Assembly (NCBI GenBank): GCA_030749725.1
Contig: JASMJM010000112.1
Coordinates: 1 to 61,159 of the forward strand
Direction: 5' to 3'
DNA: 61,159 bases
Origin: Pseudomonadales bacterium
GTDB lineage: Bacteria > Pseudomonadota > Gammaproteobacteria > Pseudomonadales > Azotimanducaceae
Shown here: positions 32,694 through 41,653 of the stretch, piece by piece
Layout: every line of letters begins with the position of its first letter
Position numbering within the stretch: the stretch's first letter is position 1
The notes under the pieces: generated by a model
Databases searched by the model: none
The model's input: the letters and a program-made list of their open reading frames with translations, nothing else
Told to the model about the DNA's origin: nothing
Made by a program: the position numbers and the translations under genes

Positions 32694-35600
32694 TTAACTG
32701 CCGACATCGAGTTGAGGCACGGCCTTCGTTTCACTGCTTGAATCTGAGGTCGCATCCTCATCCGCATTCGAAGTTGCCATCTTCACCAGTGAACCGGTGA
32801 TACGTGAGATCATATCCACGCGGACGTTATCCGCGATGGACGCTTCATCCAGCTCTTCGATATCCAGGCCTGCCAGTCCTTTCAGCAATCGCCAGTTATT
32901 GAGTCGCTCGATGGTTGAATCGACGATTTCCTGGGTCATCAGTGTTCGACGAAGCTGCTGTTTGTCGTTGATCGTCCAGACAAACGGGTAGATGTCCTCC
33001 CGATCCTCCTCAGCGAGATCGAGATAGTCTGCGATGGGCATCATGCTTTCGTCGTCCCAGGTATCCCTTGGCGCTTCCTTGAAGTGCTTTCGGAAACGAG
33101 CTTCCGAAGCGGCAAAGTCGGCAAATGTCATAGCCAGTTCCATACTGCACTCGTTACCGTCGTCATCCAGATAATGGAGGGGATATTTCGGCCAATCCAG
33201 CTCGATCTCCGGATTTCCATCCAGATCGAAACACTCACTTGGGAGATTGCCCTTGTCAGGGTTGTAGCGCACAAAGGGATAGGCGCGGGACTCCAAGGCC
33301 AATTTCGACTGATCGTAGGAGATATCGTCAGCGATACCGTGTTCCGGCTGACAGGCAGTGTATATGTTGAACAGTGCCGGTCGTCTGCTGTTCAGCCCCT
33401 CGATGAATCCCTCGATCAAGTGGGGTGGTGACGCAGAACTGCTTTGCAGAATATAGGAGGTACGGTGGGCGAAGCCGATCAACCCCATCTCTTTGCGCAT
33501 TTCCTGTTTGCCCTGGTTGACGCCACCAAAGGTCGCCATATCGGATATCTGGCCGATAAATCCGGACGTGCAGGCCTGACCACCTGTGTTCGAGTAAACC
33601 TGGGTGTCGACTACCATGGTTTTGATCGGTTTCCCCGACATCAACATCCGTGACAGGTTCTGGAAGCCGATGTCATACATGGCACCGTCGCCGCCGACCG
33701 CTACCACCGGTGGGCAGAGCAGAAACTCTTCGTTAGTGAAATCCTTCCAGGTGAAGTAGGTCAGGTCCAACTCTTCGCCAGAATTTTCAAGTTCGTGTTC
33801 CGCCATGCGAACCGTCTTGAAACCTTCACCCATCTTCTGCATATGGCCTTCAAAAAGCCCCATAGCTACCGAAGGACTATCCTGAAACAGATGATTGGCC
33901 CACGGGAATGGGTACGGATTGATGGGATACGTGCTACCCCAAACCGAGGTACAGCCGGTCGCGTTGACAATTCCCATATTGCTGCGACCTGAGCCGGTGA
34001 TTCCGTCGGTATACTTCCAGCGCAGATCTTTTAACTCCTTAATGAGGCCGGTTACGCCTTTCAACCAATGCGCATCGACGGGGGTACTGTCCTTGTCAAT
34101 CTCTTTGTTCAAATCAGACAGATCGAACTCCCGGTCGTCAAGAGACTGCAACGCATCCCGAAGCTGCTCGGTGTTGGCTACATCGACGGAAAGCGTTTGC
34201 CTGACTTTCTGTTCCAACCCCTCGATGAGGTCGTCAATCTTCTTCAGTAGTGTTTTGACCCTGGGTTGCATCAGCGCAGCAACGGTTGAAGTGAACAGGT
34301 GCATCACCGTCTTCTCTCCACAGCCGAGGCAGGCACCATCGCCACCCACCATCGCTTCGTAGTGATTCTTGTCAAGCAGCAATGTTTCCAGCGCCCCGAT
34401 CCCCTCATCCAGATCGTCAATGCGAATGTATTTTTCGTTGGTATTGGGCAGTTCGTTCCAGAAGTCCCAATTCTTGTTCATGGTAGCGATGGCTGCTTCC
34501 GTTTGCGGAACGGTCCGCAGTGCATCGTCGCCACAGACCGCGACACACTCCATACACCCCTTGCAGGTGAGTGGATTGAGGGTGATTGACAGCAGACCAC
34601 CGGATCCCTTGTTCTCTTTCTCTTTTTGGGTATAAAAAGGTCGGGTCACGCTGAACTGGAAGTCCTGCAGCACTTCTTTGAAGAGGATGTATTCCTGCAC
34701 CAGTTCCCTTTTTTCTTCATCCGTGCCATTGAAGAAGACCAGCGTTTCATCGATGGCATATTCCAGTTGGGTCCATATCACACTGGCTTCGCCATCTCTC
34801 TCTATCAGAGCCCGCAACTTACTCTCCAGGCTGCGGACGGACCGGCGCAGATGCTTGATCTGGTGCCCGCCCTTCTCAAGTTTCTTTATCACCGTCTCAA
34901 AAACTTCACTCACTTCGTTGACGAGTCCGGGCAGGGATGAGTCCGGACAGATGACCCAGCAGTCACCGCAACCGGTGCAGTTCTCCGGAATGAATTCCGG
35001 ATAATCGAATCGTACGAAGGTCATATCCTTGAACACTCCGGTAGCGGCTGGAATCAGGCTCAAACTGGCGAACGGATCGGCGATGATGTCGTTACCTTTG
35101 CCGCTTTTGTAGAAATATCCGGTTTGCTCCCAAAAGCGATGAATATCGGTGGAACTGGACTGACTCACAGGGATCAGCTTCAGTTTACTCGGTAAATCGA
35201 CCGCCCCTTCCTCTTCACCCATCAGAGAAAACTCGGTGATTTCATGGGTTGCTTCGTAGCCACGTTTGACTACGCGCAGGTTGTCCTCCACCACGCGGGC
35301 ACCCTTGGAACCGAACTTGGACTGCAGCTCCGCCTCGATCTTGGCGAACAGCGCCTCCTCTGAAAGATTTGCAGCATCACGCACATGGGAAACGGCAAAG
35401 AAGGCTCCCTGGAACGCGATGCCCTGCATGCGGTACTGCAGTTCAGCATCGCTTGCCTCCTCCCTGGCAATCTTGAATGCATCCAGATAGAAAATGTGGA
35501 TCTCGTTGGCAACGATCTCCTCCTGAAACCGCTTCGGGATGTATTGCCAGACATCTTCGGGAGTTTCCCCGTCACTTTGGATGATAAATATGCCGCCCCG

Positions 35601-37319
35601 TTTCAGACCGGCAAGGGGATTGGAGTGTTTGAAAACATTGGGATCCGGCGCCAGCACCACATCCACAAAAAAGTACTCACAGTTGATCTTGATGGGTTCC
35701 GGTGCAACCGACAGGTAGTAGGTGGTGGGCTGTCCTTTCTTCTCGGAACCATATTTGGGATTGGATTTTATGTAGAAGCCGAGAATGTCCGCCAGGGTCA
35801 TGGTCAGATTCTTGCCGGTAGCCATCGCTCCCCATCCACCGACCGAGTGAATCCGCACCGTGATGCTGTTTTCCGGCAGCAGGTTGGGGTTCTCACTGCC
35901 ATGAACTGCTAACTCGGCAACGTTGGGATAGCTGTCCAGTATCTCCTGCTGGTGGATCTCCTGTTTCGGTGTGAACGGAGTTTCGTGGATAAAGTCCACG
36001 CCTAGATAGAACATCTTGGTCTGTCTGCCATCAGGCAGCATATTCTCAACCGTCCCGATCAACCCTTCAGGTTGAAGATCGCGACTGCCGAGGCCATAGG
36101 ATCCGGAATAGAGCAACGGCATATCTTCCAGCTTCCGATAGCTGTCATAGTCCGGATAGGGAACGCCCTTGGATGACCGACCATTTTCGATGCACTTGGT
36201 TAACGCTGCACGGACTTCACGGATCAGGGGTAGATCTTCAGCCAGGGGCTGATCGGTCCGTTCCAATACCGCCACCCCCTTTTTACTCTTCAGCAATGAT
36301 CCAAGCAGCTCACCGGGAAACGGCCGGAACATGGTGAAATTCACCACGCCCACCTTCAACTTGCGCGTCTTGCGCAGGTAATCCGCCACCACTTCCGCGG
36401 ATGGAATTAAGCTGCCCTGGCCCACGATGAGATAGTCGGCATCCTCCACGGCATAGGTTTCGACGCGCCCATAGCGACGCCCGGTCAACTGATAGAATTC
36501 ATCCATCGCCTGCCCGGTAAGCTCTACGATGTGATCGAAAAAGTAAGGACGCTGGGCGGCAACGCTCTGCATGTAAGCGTCCTGATTCTGCACCGGGCCC
36601 GCCAGCACCGCATCGTCGACGCTCCACAACTCCGGAATGCGCCTGCGATGCTCACCGTATAGCATCTTCTGAGCAGGCGTGGCTGATTCAATGATGTCCG
36701 CCGGGCGTCCCAGATACTCTTCGATCAATTCCCTTTCCGGAATATTCAGAGATTCGATCAGATGGGTGGTGAGGAAGCCATCCTGACCGACCAGGCCCGG
36801 CGTCAACGCCAATTCAGCGACGCGGTGGGCGATGATATTCAGATCGGCGACCTGCTGGGCGTTCTTTGCCATCAGCTGGAAAAACCCGGTATCGTCAACG
36901 GAATGGTAGTCATCGTGGGCCGCGTGTACATTCAGAGATGCCTTGGTGATGGCTCTGCAGCCAACATTGAGAACGTAGGTGAGCCGTTTCCCCACCGCCG
37001 CATAGAGAGACTCATGCATATAGGCGATGCCCTGCCCGGAGGAGAAGTTCGTAGCCCGCAGTCCGGTCATGGCCAGACCCGCTGTTACAGCCGCAGCAGC
37101 GTGTTCTCCTTCCGGTTCGATAAAGATGAGGGGCTTGCCGGAAATGTTGATGTGACCGTTGTCCGCTTCCACCGCCCAGTACTCGCCCATTTGGGTGGAG
37201 GGGGTGATGGGGTACGCTCCGGCACCATCGGTCGACTCACGCTCGCACATGATGGCAACGGTATTGCCATCCGCTGACGAGGGGATACCAGGATACTTGA
37301 CTGCTTGCTTGTCTTTCAC
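32694..37319 (-). CDS. nifJ: Giant pyruvate:ferredoxin (flavodoxin) oxidoreductase, apparently complete
   Basis: At 1541 residues it is about 350 longer than NifJ. Order: alpha-type domain with AYPITPS (35-41) and Glu70; transketolase-C part; gamma domain (about 480-690); ferredoxin domain with C781-C784-C787-C791 and C919-C922-C925-C929, here separated by a roughly 100-residue helical insert; thiamine-diphosphate domain with CLGC (997, 1000), NATGCTS (Cys1123), GDGAMYDIG (1210-1218), VYSNTGGQ and Cys1323 in YTACQPEHG. All proximal-cluster ligands are present, but a second insert of about 100 residues separates Cys1000 from Cys1123. A C-terminal extension (about 1410-1541) is shared with the two degenerate homologs upstream. 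It starts with GTG 37319 behind AGGA. It is inferred to feed ferredoxin electrons into the flanking Rnf. Confidence 0.85.
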   Translation of the reverse strand: MKDKQAVKYPGIPSSADGNTVAIMCERESTDGAGAYPITPSTQMGEYWAVEADNGHINISGKPLIFIEPEGEHAAAAVTAGLAMTGLRATNFSSGQGIAYMHESLYAAVGKRLTYVLNVGCRAITKASLNVHAAHDDYHSVDDTGFFQLMAKNAQQVADLNIIAHRVAELALTPGLVGQDGFLTTHLIESLNIPERELIEEYLGRPADIIESATPAQKMLYGEHRRRIPELWSVDDAVLAGPVQNQDAYMQSVAAQRPYFFDHIVELTGQAMDEFYQLTGRRYGRVETYAVEDADYLIVGQGSLIPSAEVVADYLRKTRKLKVGVVNFTMFRPFPGELLGSLLKSKKGVAVLERTDQPLAEDLPLIREVRAALTKCIENGRSSKGVPYPDYDSYRKLEDMPLLYSGSYGLGSRDLQPEGLIGTVENMLPDGRQTKMFYLGVDFIHETPFTPKQEIHQQEILDSYPNVAELAVHGSENPNLLPENSITVRIHSVGGWGAMATGKNLTMTLADILGFYIKSNPKYGSEKKGQPTTYYLSVAPEPIKINCEYFFVDVVLAPDPNVFKHSNPLAGLKRGGIFIIQSDGETPEDVWQYIPKRFQEEIVANEIHIFYLDAFKIAREEASDAELQYRMQGIAFQGAFFAVSHVRDAANLSEEALFAKIEAELQSKFGSKGARVVEDNLRVVKRGYEATHEITEFSLMGEEEGAVDLPSKLKLIPVSQSSSTDIHRFWEQTGYFYKSGKGNDIIADPFASLSLIPAATGVFKDMTFVRFDYPEFIPENCTGCGDCWVICPDSSLPGLVNEVSEVFETVIKKLEKGGHQIKHLRRSVRSLESKLRALIERDGEASVIWTQLEYAIDETLVFFNGTDEEKRELVQEYILFKEVLQDFQFSVTRPFYTQKEKENKGSGGLLSITLNPLTCKGCMECVAVCGDDALRTVPQTEAAIATMNKNWDFWNELPNTNEKYIRIDDLDEGIGALETLLLDKNHYEAMVGGDGACLGCGEKTVMHLFTSTVAALMQPRVKTLLKKIDDLIEGLEQKVRQTLSVDVANTEQLRDALQSLDDREFDLSDLNKEIDKDSTPVDAHWLKGVTGLIKELKDLRWKYTDGITGSGRSNMGIVNATGCTSVWGSTYPINPYPFPWANHLFQDSPSVAMGLFEGHMQKMGEGFKTVRMAEHELENSGEELDLTYFTWKDFTNEEFLLCPPVVAVGGDGAMYDIGFQNLSRMLMSGKPIKTMVVDTQVYSNTGGQACTSGFIGQISDMATFGGVNQGKQEMRKEMGLIGFAHRTSYILQSSSASPPHLIEGFIEGLNSRRPALFNIYTACQPEHGIADDISYDQSKLALESRAYPFVRYNPDKGNLPSECFDLDGNPEIELDWPKYPLHYLDDDGNECSMELAMTFADFAASEARFRKHFKEAPRDTWDDESMMPIADYLDLAEEDREDIYPFVWTINDKQQLRRTLMTQEIVDSTIERLNNWRLLKGLAGLDIEELDEASIADNVRVDMISRITGSLVKMATSNADEDATSDSSSETKAVPQLDVGS

Positions 37320-37401
37320 TCGAATTCCTACCTTTTCCTTTGATTAAGACACGACGAATAATTAAACGATTAGCTAACTACTGACTATAAATGAACAGGG
37401 C

Positions 37402-38274
37402 TCAACCCACCGGCAACGAAGTCTTGCGTATTATCTTTTTGGCATCAACTCCTTTCTGAGCGACTCCATTTTCTTCAATCCAGATGATAGCACCGGTGGG
37501 ACAGCGTTCAATCGCCTGCCTGTCAGCCAGGTGATTGAGTTCATAGTTGATCGCCGCCAGGTTGTGCTTCATTTCTATCAGTCCGGGTGCCGCATCGGCC
37601 ACACAGCGATTGCATGAATTACAGGCGACCTCGCATTCGCGCTCAGCAGCGTCACCGAATTGCAGATTCTTGCAGGGAATCCAGAGCTTTCTCGTGACTG
37701 GCTCGAGGCTGAACAGATCTTTGGGGCATATATCGACACAATCGTCACAAGCGACACACTTGTCCGGATCAACCACCGGAATTCCGTGTTCATTCATAAA
37801 TAACGCGTCAAAATCACACGCTTCTTCACAATCACCAAGCCCAAGACAGCCCCAGGTACAACCTTTGCCCCCACCGGCAACCAACGTAGCCGCCTGGCAG
37901 CTGGAAAGGCCCAAATAGTGCACTCTTTGGCGTGCAACGTTGCTGCCGCCGGCACATGCCAGACGAGCGACCCGCTTCTCATCGCCCCCTACATCGACAC
38001 CGAGCAGTTCTGCAATCTCCTCGCTCACCACGTCGGTGACCACGGTACACTGACCCGGTGTGAACTTCCCGGCAATGAGTTCTTCGGCAAAGGCGCGGCA
38101 ACCGGGAACGCCGCAGGCGCCACAGTTACTTTGCGGAAGCATGTCGTTGACCGACTCGATACGCGGATCTTCATAGACATAAAGCTTGCGGTTCGCGACA
38201 ACCAGGATGCTGGACAAAATGAGACCCAACCCGGTCATGGATCCAAAAGCTACTAATACTGTTGAGGCGTCCAC
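37402..38274 (-). CDS. rnfB: RnfB, ferredoxin-type iron-sulfur subunit (cluster 1)
   Basis: A 290-residue protein with an N-terminal membrane helix, then the NCGACGVPGCRAFAEEL motif (Cys51, 54, 59, 76) for the first [4Fe-4S] cluster, and a cysteine-rich ferredoxin region: CTWGCLGLGDCEEAC, CVACDDCVDICP and CNSCNRCVADAAPG. This is the Rnf subunit that takes electrons from reduced ferredoxin. A GTG start (38274) sits after GGGAGAGGA. Its place before the PFOR gene, separated from rnfA at the far end, is the same as in cluster 2, which argues for duplication of a whole B-PFOR-CDGEA unit. Confidence 0.9.
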   Translation of the reverse strand: MDASTVLVAFGSMTGLGLILSSILVVANRKLYVYEDPRIESVNDMLPQSNCGACGVPGCRAFAEELIAGKFTPGQCTVVTDVVSEEIAELLGVDVGGDEKRVARLACAGGSNVARQRVHYLGLSSCQAATLVAGGGKGCTWGCLGLGDCEEACDFDALFMNEHGIPVVDPDKCVACDDCVDICPKDLFSLEPVTRKLWIPCKNLQFGDAAERECEVACNSCNRCVADAAPGLIEMKHNLAAINYELNHLADRQAIERCPTGAIIWIEENGVAQKGVDAKKIIRKTSLPVG

Positions 38275-38321
38275 TCCTCTCCCTAACGCTGTTCTGTTGC
38301 TGAGATTGCTTTACTTCAGAA

Positions 38322-38376
38322 GATCAAAGACACTTTTGGCGTCTTTGATCAATTGAACCTGTTCACATCAAACAGG
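38322..38376. promoter_or_regulatory. Two consecutive hairpins between the two Rnf operons
   Basis: A perfect 10-bp stem, GATCAAAGAC (38322-38331) with GTCTTTGATC (38341-38350), is followed by a smaller one, ACCTGTT with AACAGGT (38357-38377). They lie in the 185-bp gap between the end of cluster 2 and rnfB1, where cluster 2 transcription would end and cluster 1 transcription could begin. No T-run follows on the minus strand. Confidence 0.45.
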
Positions 38377-38459
38377 TGCTGTCATGGCCAAAAGAATCTC
38401 ACCGAGGATACCGGTCAGATCGTGGCCAGGACACTGATCATTACATTGAACAATCCATA

Positions 38460-38630
38460 TTACCATTTAATTTGCTTGCCGCAGGGCTCTTCACAGTCCT
38501 GGCATAGAGAATCGACCTCTGATTCGGATGCCACACGCCCCGGCTCTTGTCTGTGCAACCAGATCTGAAAGAGCGCCCACAATACCGCTGTGGCAACGAT
38601 TCCCAGCAAAACCAAAATATACTGTTGCAC
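38460..38630 (-). CDS. Small one-helix membrane protein with C-terminal cysteines (NqrM-like), cluster 2
   Basis: A 56-residue protein. A hydrophobic helix (about 4-24, YILVLLGIVATAVLWALFQI) is followed by a charged segment and LCQDCEEPCGK, three clustered cysteines. I prefer GTG 38630, ten bases after AGAGGA, over GTG 38651, which would have no ribosome site and lie four bases from the rnfA2 stop. It is the positional counterpart of the protein at 27979, with the same length and layout but little sequence identity apart from the helix and cysteines. CxxCxxPC also resembles the C-terminus of NqrM. An Fe-centre maturation role for RnfA/RnfE is inferred. Confidence 0.55.
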   Translation of the reverse strand: MQQYILVLLGIVATAVLWALFQIWLHRQEPGRVASESEVDSLCQDCEEPCGKQIKW

Positions 38631-38654
38631 GATAGAGTGATCCTCTGGCACCGA

Positions 38655-39233
38655 TCAGGTAGAGCTGAACAGTCCTGCAAAACCCATGAAAGCCATCGAC
38701 AGTATACCCGCTATTATCAGGTTCATTGCCGTTCCCTTGATAAGAGCCGGTACGTCCGACAGTTCCGCTTCCTCCCGCAGTCCCGCCAGCAGGACCATGG
38801 CCAGGGTGAAGCCAATCCCAGCCCCGAGCGCAAACACCAACCCTTCTGCCAGACCATAACCCCTGTTGGTGGCGGAAATGGCCAGGAACAGGATCGCGCA
38901 ATTAGTGGTAATCAGCGGCAGGAAGATGCCAAGAGCGCGAAACAGCGTCGGGCTGAATTTCTTGATCAGCATCTCGATAAACTGCACCGTGCTGGCGATC
39001 ACCACGATAAAGCTGATGAGATCCAGATAAGGTGCGTATATCAACACGTATGTATTCAGGAACCAGGCGCACAGTGCCGTGATCAACAGCACGAATGTGG
39101 TTGCCAAGCCCAACCGGAAAGCGGTATCCAGTTTGCCCGAAACCCCCAGGAAAGGGCACAGACCGAGGAAGTACGCCAACACGAAGTTGTTGATCAATAG
39201 GGCACTGATGAAGATCCAGAATAGATTATCCAT
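38655..39233 (-). CDS. rnfA: RnfA, membrane subunit (cluster 2)
   Basis: A 192-residue RnfA with NNFVLAYFLGLCPFLGVS (Cys26) and LITTNCAILFLA (Cys112). An additional Cys (55) occurs in the second helix region. ATG 39233 overlaps the stop of rnfE2 by one base (TGATG), a sign of coupled translation. Sequence divergence from the cluster 1 copy is substantial but spread evenly, as expected for an old duplication. Confidence 0.9.
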   Translation of the reverse strand: MDNLFWIFISALLINNFVLAYFLGLCPFLGVSGKLDTAFRLGLATTFVLLITALCAWFLNTYVLIYAPYLDLISFIVVIASTVQFIEMLIKKFSPTLFRALGIFLPLITTNCAILFLAISATNRGYGLAEGLVFALGAGIGFTLAMVLLAGLREEAELSDVPALIKGTAMNLIIAGILSMAFMGFAGLFSST

Positions 39234-39883
39234 CAGCTGCTACTCCGTTCGGCAGCGGCAACCTTGTCGATGAACTGTGCCTTCTTGACGGTAAACCAGT
39301 TGAACACGAGCAGGATCAGGCCCAGGGTCAGAAATCCACCAGGGGGCAGAATCATGATGATCCAGGGCTCGAAATCAGGCCCGAACAGATCGACGCCAAA
39401 TAGAGATCCATTGCCGAGAATCTCCCGCACGGACCCCAGGGTTAAAAGCGCCAGCATAAACCCGGCTGCCATTCCGATCGCGTCCATGACCGCCATGGAT
39501 ATCGTATTCTTCGAGGCAAAGGCTTCCTGACGACCCAGTATCATACAGTTGGCAACGATGAGGGGAATGAACGCGCCCAGCTCTTTGTGTACCGTCGGCA
39601 CCAACGCCTCCAGGGTATAATCAGCCACGGTCACAAAGGTGGCGATGATGATGATAAAACTGGAAATCCTCACCTGCTTGCGAATCAAGTTCTTGAAACT
39701 CGCTACCAGAAAACTGGACCCGACCAGCACGAAAAACGTAGCCCCGCCCATGGCGAACGCATTGATCGCTGAATTGGTGACAGCCAGCATGGGACACATA
39801 CCCAACACCTGTACGAACACCGGGTTCTCTCGCCAGATACCCTTGATGAATTCTTCGTAGGCCTGATTTTGTGTCTTATCCAT
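39233..39883 (-). CDS. rnfE: RnfE, membrane subunit (cluster 2)
   Basis: A 216-residue protein with NPVFVQVLGMCPMLAVTN (Cys30) and PLIVANCMILGRQEAFA (Cys113), the two cysteine motifs that pair with those of RnfA. The gene start is 31 bp after rnfG2, with the usual ATG. No truncation or extra domain is apparent. Confidence 0.9.
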   Translation of the reverse strand: MDKTQNQAYEEFIKGIWRENPVFVQVLGMCPMLAVTNSAINAFAMGGATFFVLVGSSFLVASFKNLIRKQVRISSFIIIIATFVTVADYTLEALVPTVHKELGAFIPLIVANCMILGRQEAFASKNTISMAVMDAIGMAAGFMLALLTLGSVREILGNGSLFGVDLFGPDFEPWIIMILPPGGFLTLGLILLVFNWFTVKKAQFIDKVAAAERSSS

Positions 39884-39914
39884 AGCTTTTATTTCAGCCG
39901 GTCTGCATAGCTCT

Positions 39915-40637
39915 CTAGTCTACTGTCTTGGCGCTTTCGGCAGCTTCAGTTTGCACCTCTAACAAGGGCGGTTCCGCTCCCGGTTCCGGTAAGCGCGACA
40001 ACCAGATATCGTTAGTTTCATTTATGATCCTGACGATAGCCTTGGAGGAGATGGTCGCTCCGGTAATCGCGTCAACTTCGTTGGCGGCTGACTTCTTCCC
40101 TTTCTTGACCGTTACAATTTCAGGTTCGATAGATAACTGTCTGAAATTCGCCACGAATTCTGCATCCTTATAGATCTTGTCACCCAGGCCCGGAGTCTCT
40201 TTACTCTCCAGTACTTCCATGCCGATCACCTGCCTGGTGTTTGGTTTGAAGCCATACAGCAAACCGATGGTATCCTGAAAACCGGGACCCGCTCCGGGAA
40301 TTGCATAACCGACAAAGCTCCCATCCATATCGTAACCGGCGTAAATCGGTTGCTCATCCTTGCGGGTGTCCGCGGTTGGAGCTAGGTCGCCATCTACATA
40401 GATCAGTTTCTGTAACCGGTTCGCTCCCGGCAGTACCTTAAACACCCCTTCGCGCAATACTCTTGCTTTGTTGGCGGTTATGGTCGGCAAGGTCACTTCA
40501 TAAATCCCCATTATTGCGATCCCGGAGATGAGCCCTGCCAGAGCCAGGGTAACCACCAGACGTATGGTCGGTGATTCCGGCACTATTTCAGGCATTTGCG
40601 GCCCAGCCGATCCAACGGTTTCGCTCTCAGCAGTCAT
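39915..40637 (-). CDS. rnfG: RnfG, FMN-bearing subunit (cluster 2)
   Basis: A 240-residue protein with a single N-terminal helix (about 26-48), ETPGLGDKIYKD and the FMN attachment box DAITGATISSKA. The gene overlaps the end of rnfD2 by four bases (ATGA). Relative to the cluster 1 RnfG it lacks the Ser/Glu-rich loop at residues 75-100 and has a longer Pro/Ala/Glu-rich tail. Confidence 0.9.
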   Translation of the reverse strand: MTAESETVGSAGPQMPEIVPESPTIRLVVTLALAGLISGIAIMGIYEVTLPTITANKARVLREGVFKVLPGANRLQKLIYVDGDLAPTADTRKDEQPIYAGYDMDGSFVGYAIPGAGPGFQDTIGLLYGFKPNTRQVIGMEVLESKETPGLGDKIYKDAEFVANFRQLSIEPEIVTVKKGKKSAANEVDAITGATISSKAIVRIINETNDIWLSRLPEPGAEPPLLEVQTEAAESAKTVD

Positions 40638-41653
40638 GTCAAAGCCTTGCCCCGGCCAAATACTCTTGGCTGTGTATAACGATCGATCAAAGGGGTGGCT
40701 GCGTTCATAAGCAGAATCGAATACATCATTCCTTCAGGGAGACCGCCAAACGCACGAATCAATACCACCAGCAGGCCGACGCCAACGCCAAAGATCCACG
40801 CTCCCTTCGGTGTGATCGGTGACGTTACCGGGTCGGTGGCCATATAGATCGATCCCAGCAACATGCCTCCTGAGAATACCGAGAACAGGGGATCGGGGAA
40901 GCGGGTGGAGTCGACCATGTCAAGAATGGCTGAGAAAATCATGACCGTAATCAATATGCTGACGGGAATACGCCAATCCAGATCACGCCGCATCCACAGA
41001 TAGATTCCTCCCGCAATCAGCAGCAGACCGCTGGTTTCTCCCAACGATCCCGCTGTGTTGCCGATGATCAAATTGACGAGGGGAGTTGACTGTTGCTCGA
41101 ATTTCATCAGCCCGAGGGGCGTGGCCGAAGTGACAGCATCAGTGCCCGATTGCATAAAAGGCAGAGCCAGATTTGAGGGCTGAACCGTGAAGAATCCATC
41201 GGCTCCGGTGAGTGGCGCCCAAGTGGTCATGGCGATGGGAAACGTAGCCAGCAGAAATGCCCTGCCAACGAGGGCAGGATTAAACAGGTTGTGACCGAGA
41301 CCGCCCCAGATCACTTTGCCGAGGCCAATGGATACGGCCCCACCCAGAAACGCCATCCATAGGGGAAGCCCTGGTGGCAGGGTCAGGCCAAGTAGCAGAC
41401 CCGTCAATAGTGCGGTGCCGTCCAGCAGGGACTCACCACCTTTTTCCTGTGATGCAAATGTCCACTCCGTCAAGGCCGCCCCGGCGATACTGGCAAGCAG
41501 CACCAATATGGCACCCAGACCGAAGAACCATACTGCCGCCAAAGTTACCGGCAGGAGTGCGTAGAGGACATCCCGCATGGCCTGCGGTGTGGTCATCCCC
41601 TGTTGCAGCAGAGGGGCATGCTGGAGCAGCAGGTTCGGATCTTTCTCTGTCAC
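40634..41653 (-). CDS. rnfD: RnfD, FMN-bearing membrane subunit (cluster 2)
   Basis: A 339-residue membrane protein with the family's N-terminal segment, several helices and the flavin box TDAVTSATPLGLMKFE, in which the Gly of TGAT is Ser; TxATPL forms are normal among RnfD proteins. DPVTSPITPKGAWIFGVG near the C-terminus is conserved. The start overlaps rnfC2 and the end overlaps rnfG2, each by four bases, so the whole block is translationally coupled. Confidence 0.9.
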   Translation of the reverse strand: MTEKDPNLLLQHAPLLQQGMTTPQAMRDVLYALLPVTLAAVWFFGLGAILVLLASIAGAALTEWTFASQEKGGESLLDGTALLTGLLLGLTLPPGLPLWMAFLGGAVSIGLGKVIWGGLGHNLFNPALVGRAFLLATFPIAMTTWAPLTGADGFFTVQPSNLALPFMQSGTDAVTSATPLGLMKFEQQSTPLVNLIIGNTAGSLGETSGLLLIAGGIYLWMRRDLDWRIPVSILITVMIFSAILDMVDSTRFPDPLFSVFSGGMLLGSIYMATDPVTSPITPKGAWIFGVGVGLLVVLIRAFGGLPEGMMYSILLMNAATPLIDRYTQPRVFGRGKALT

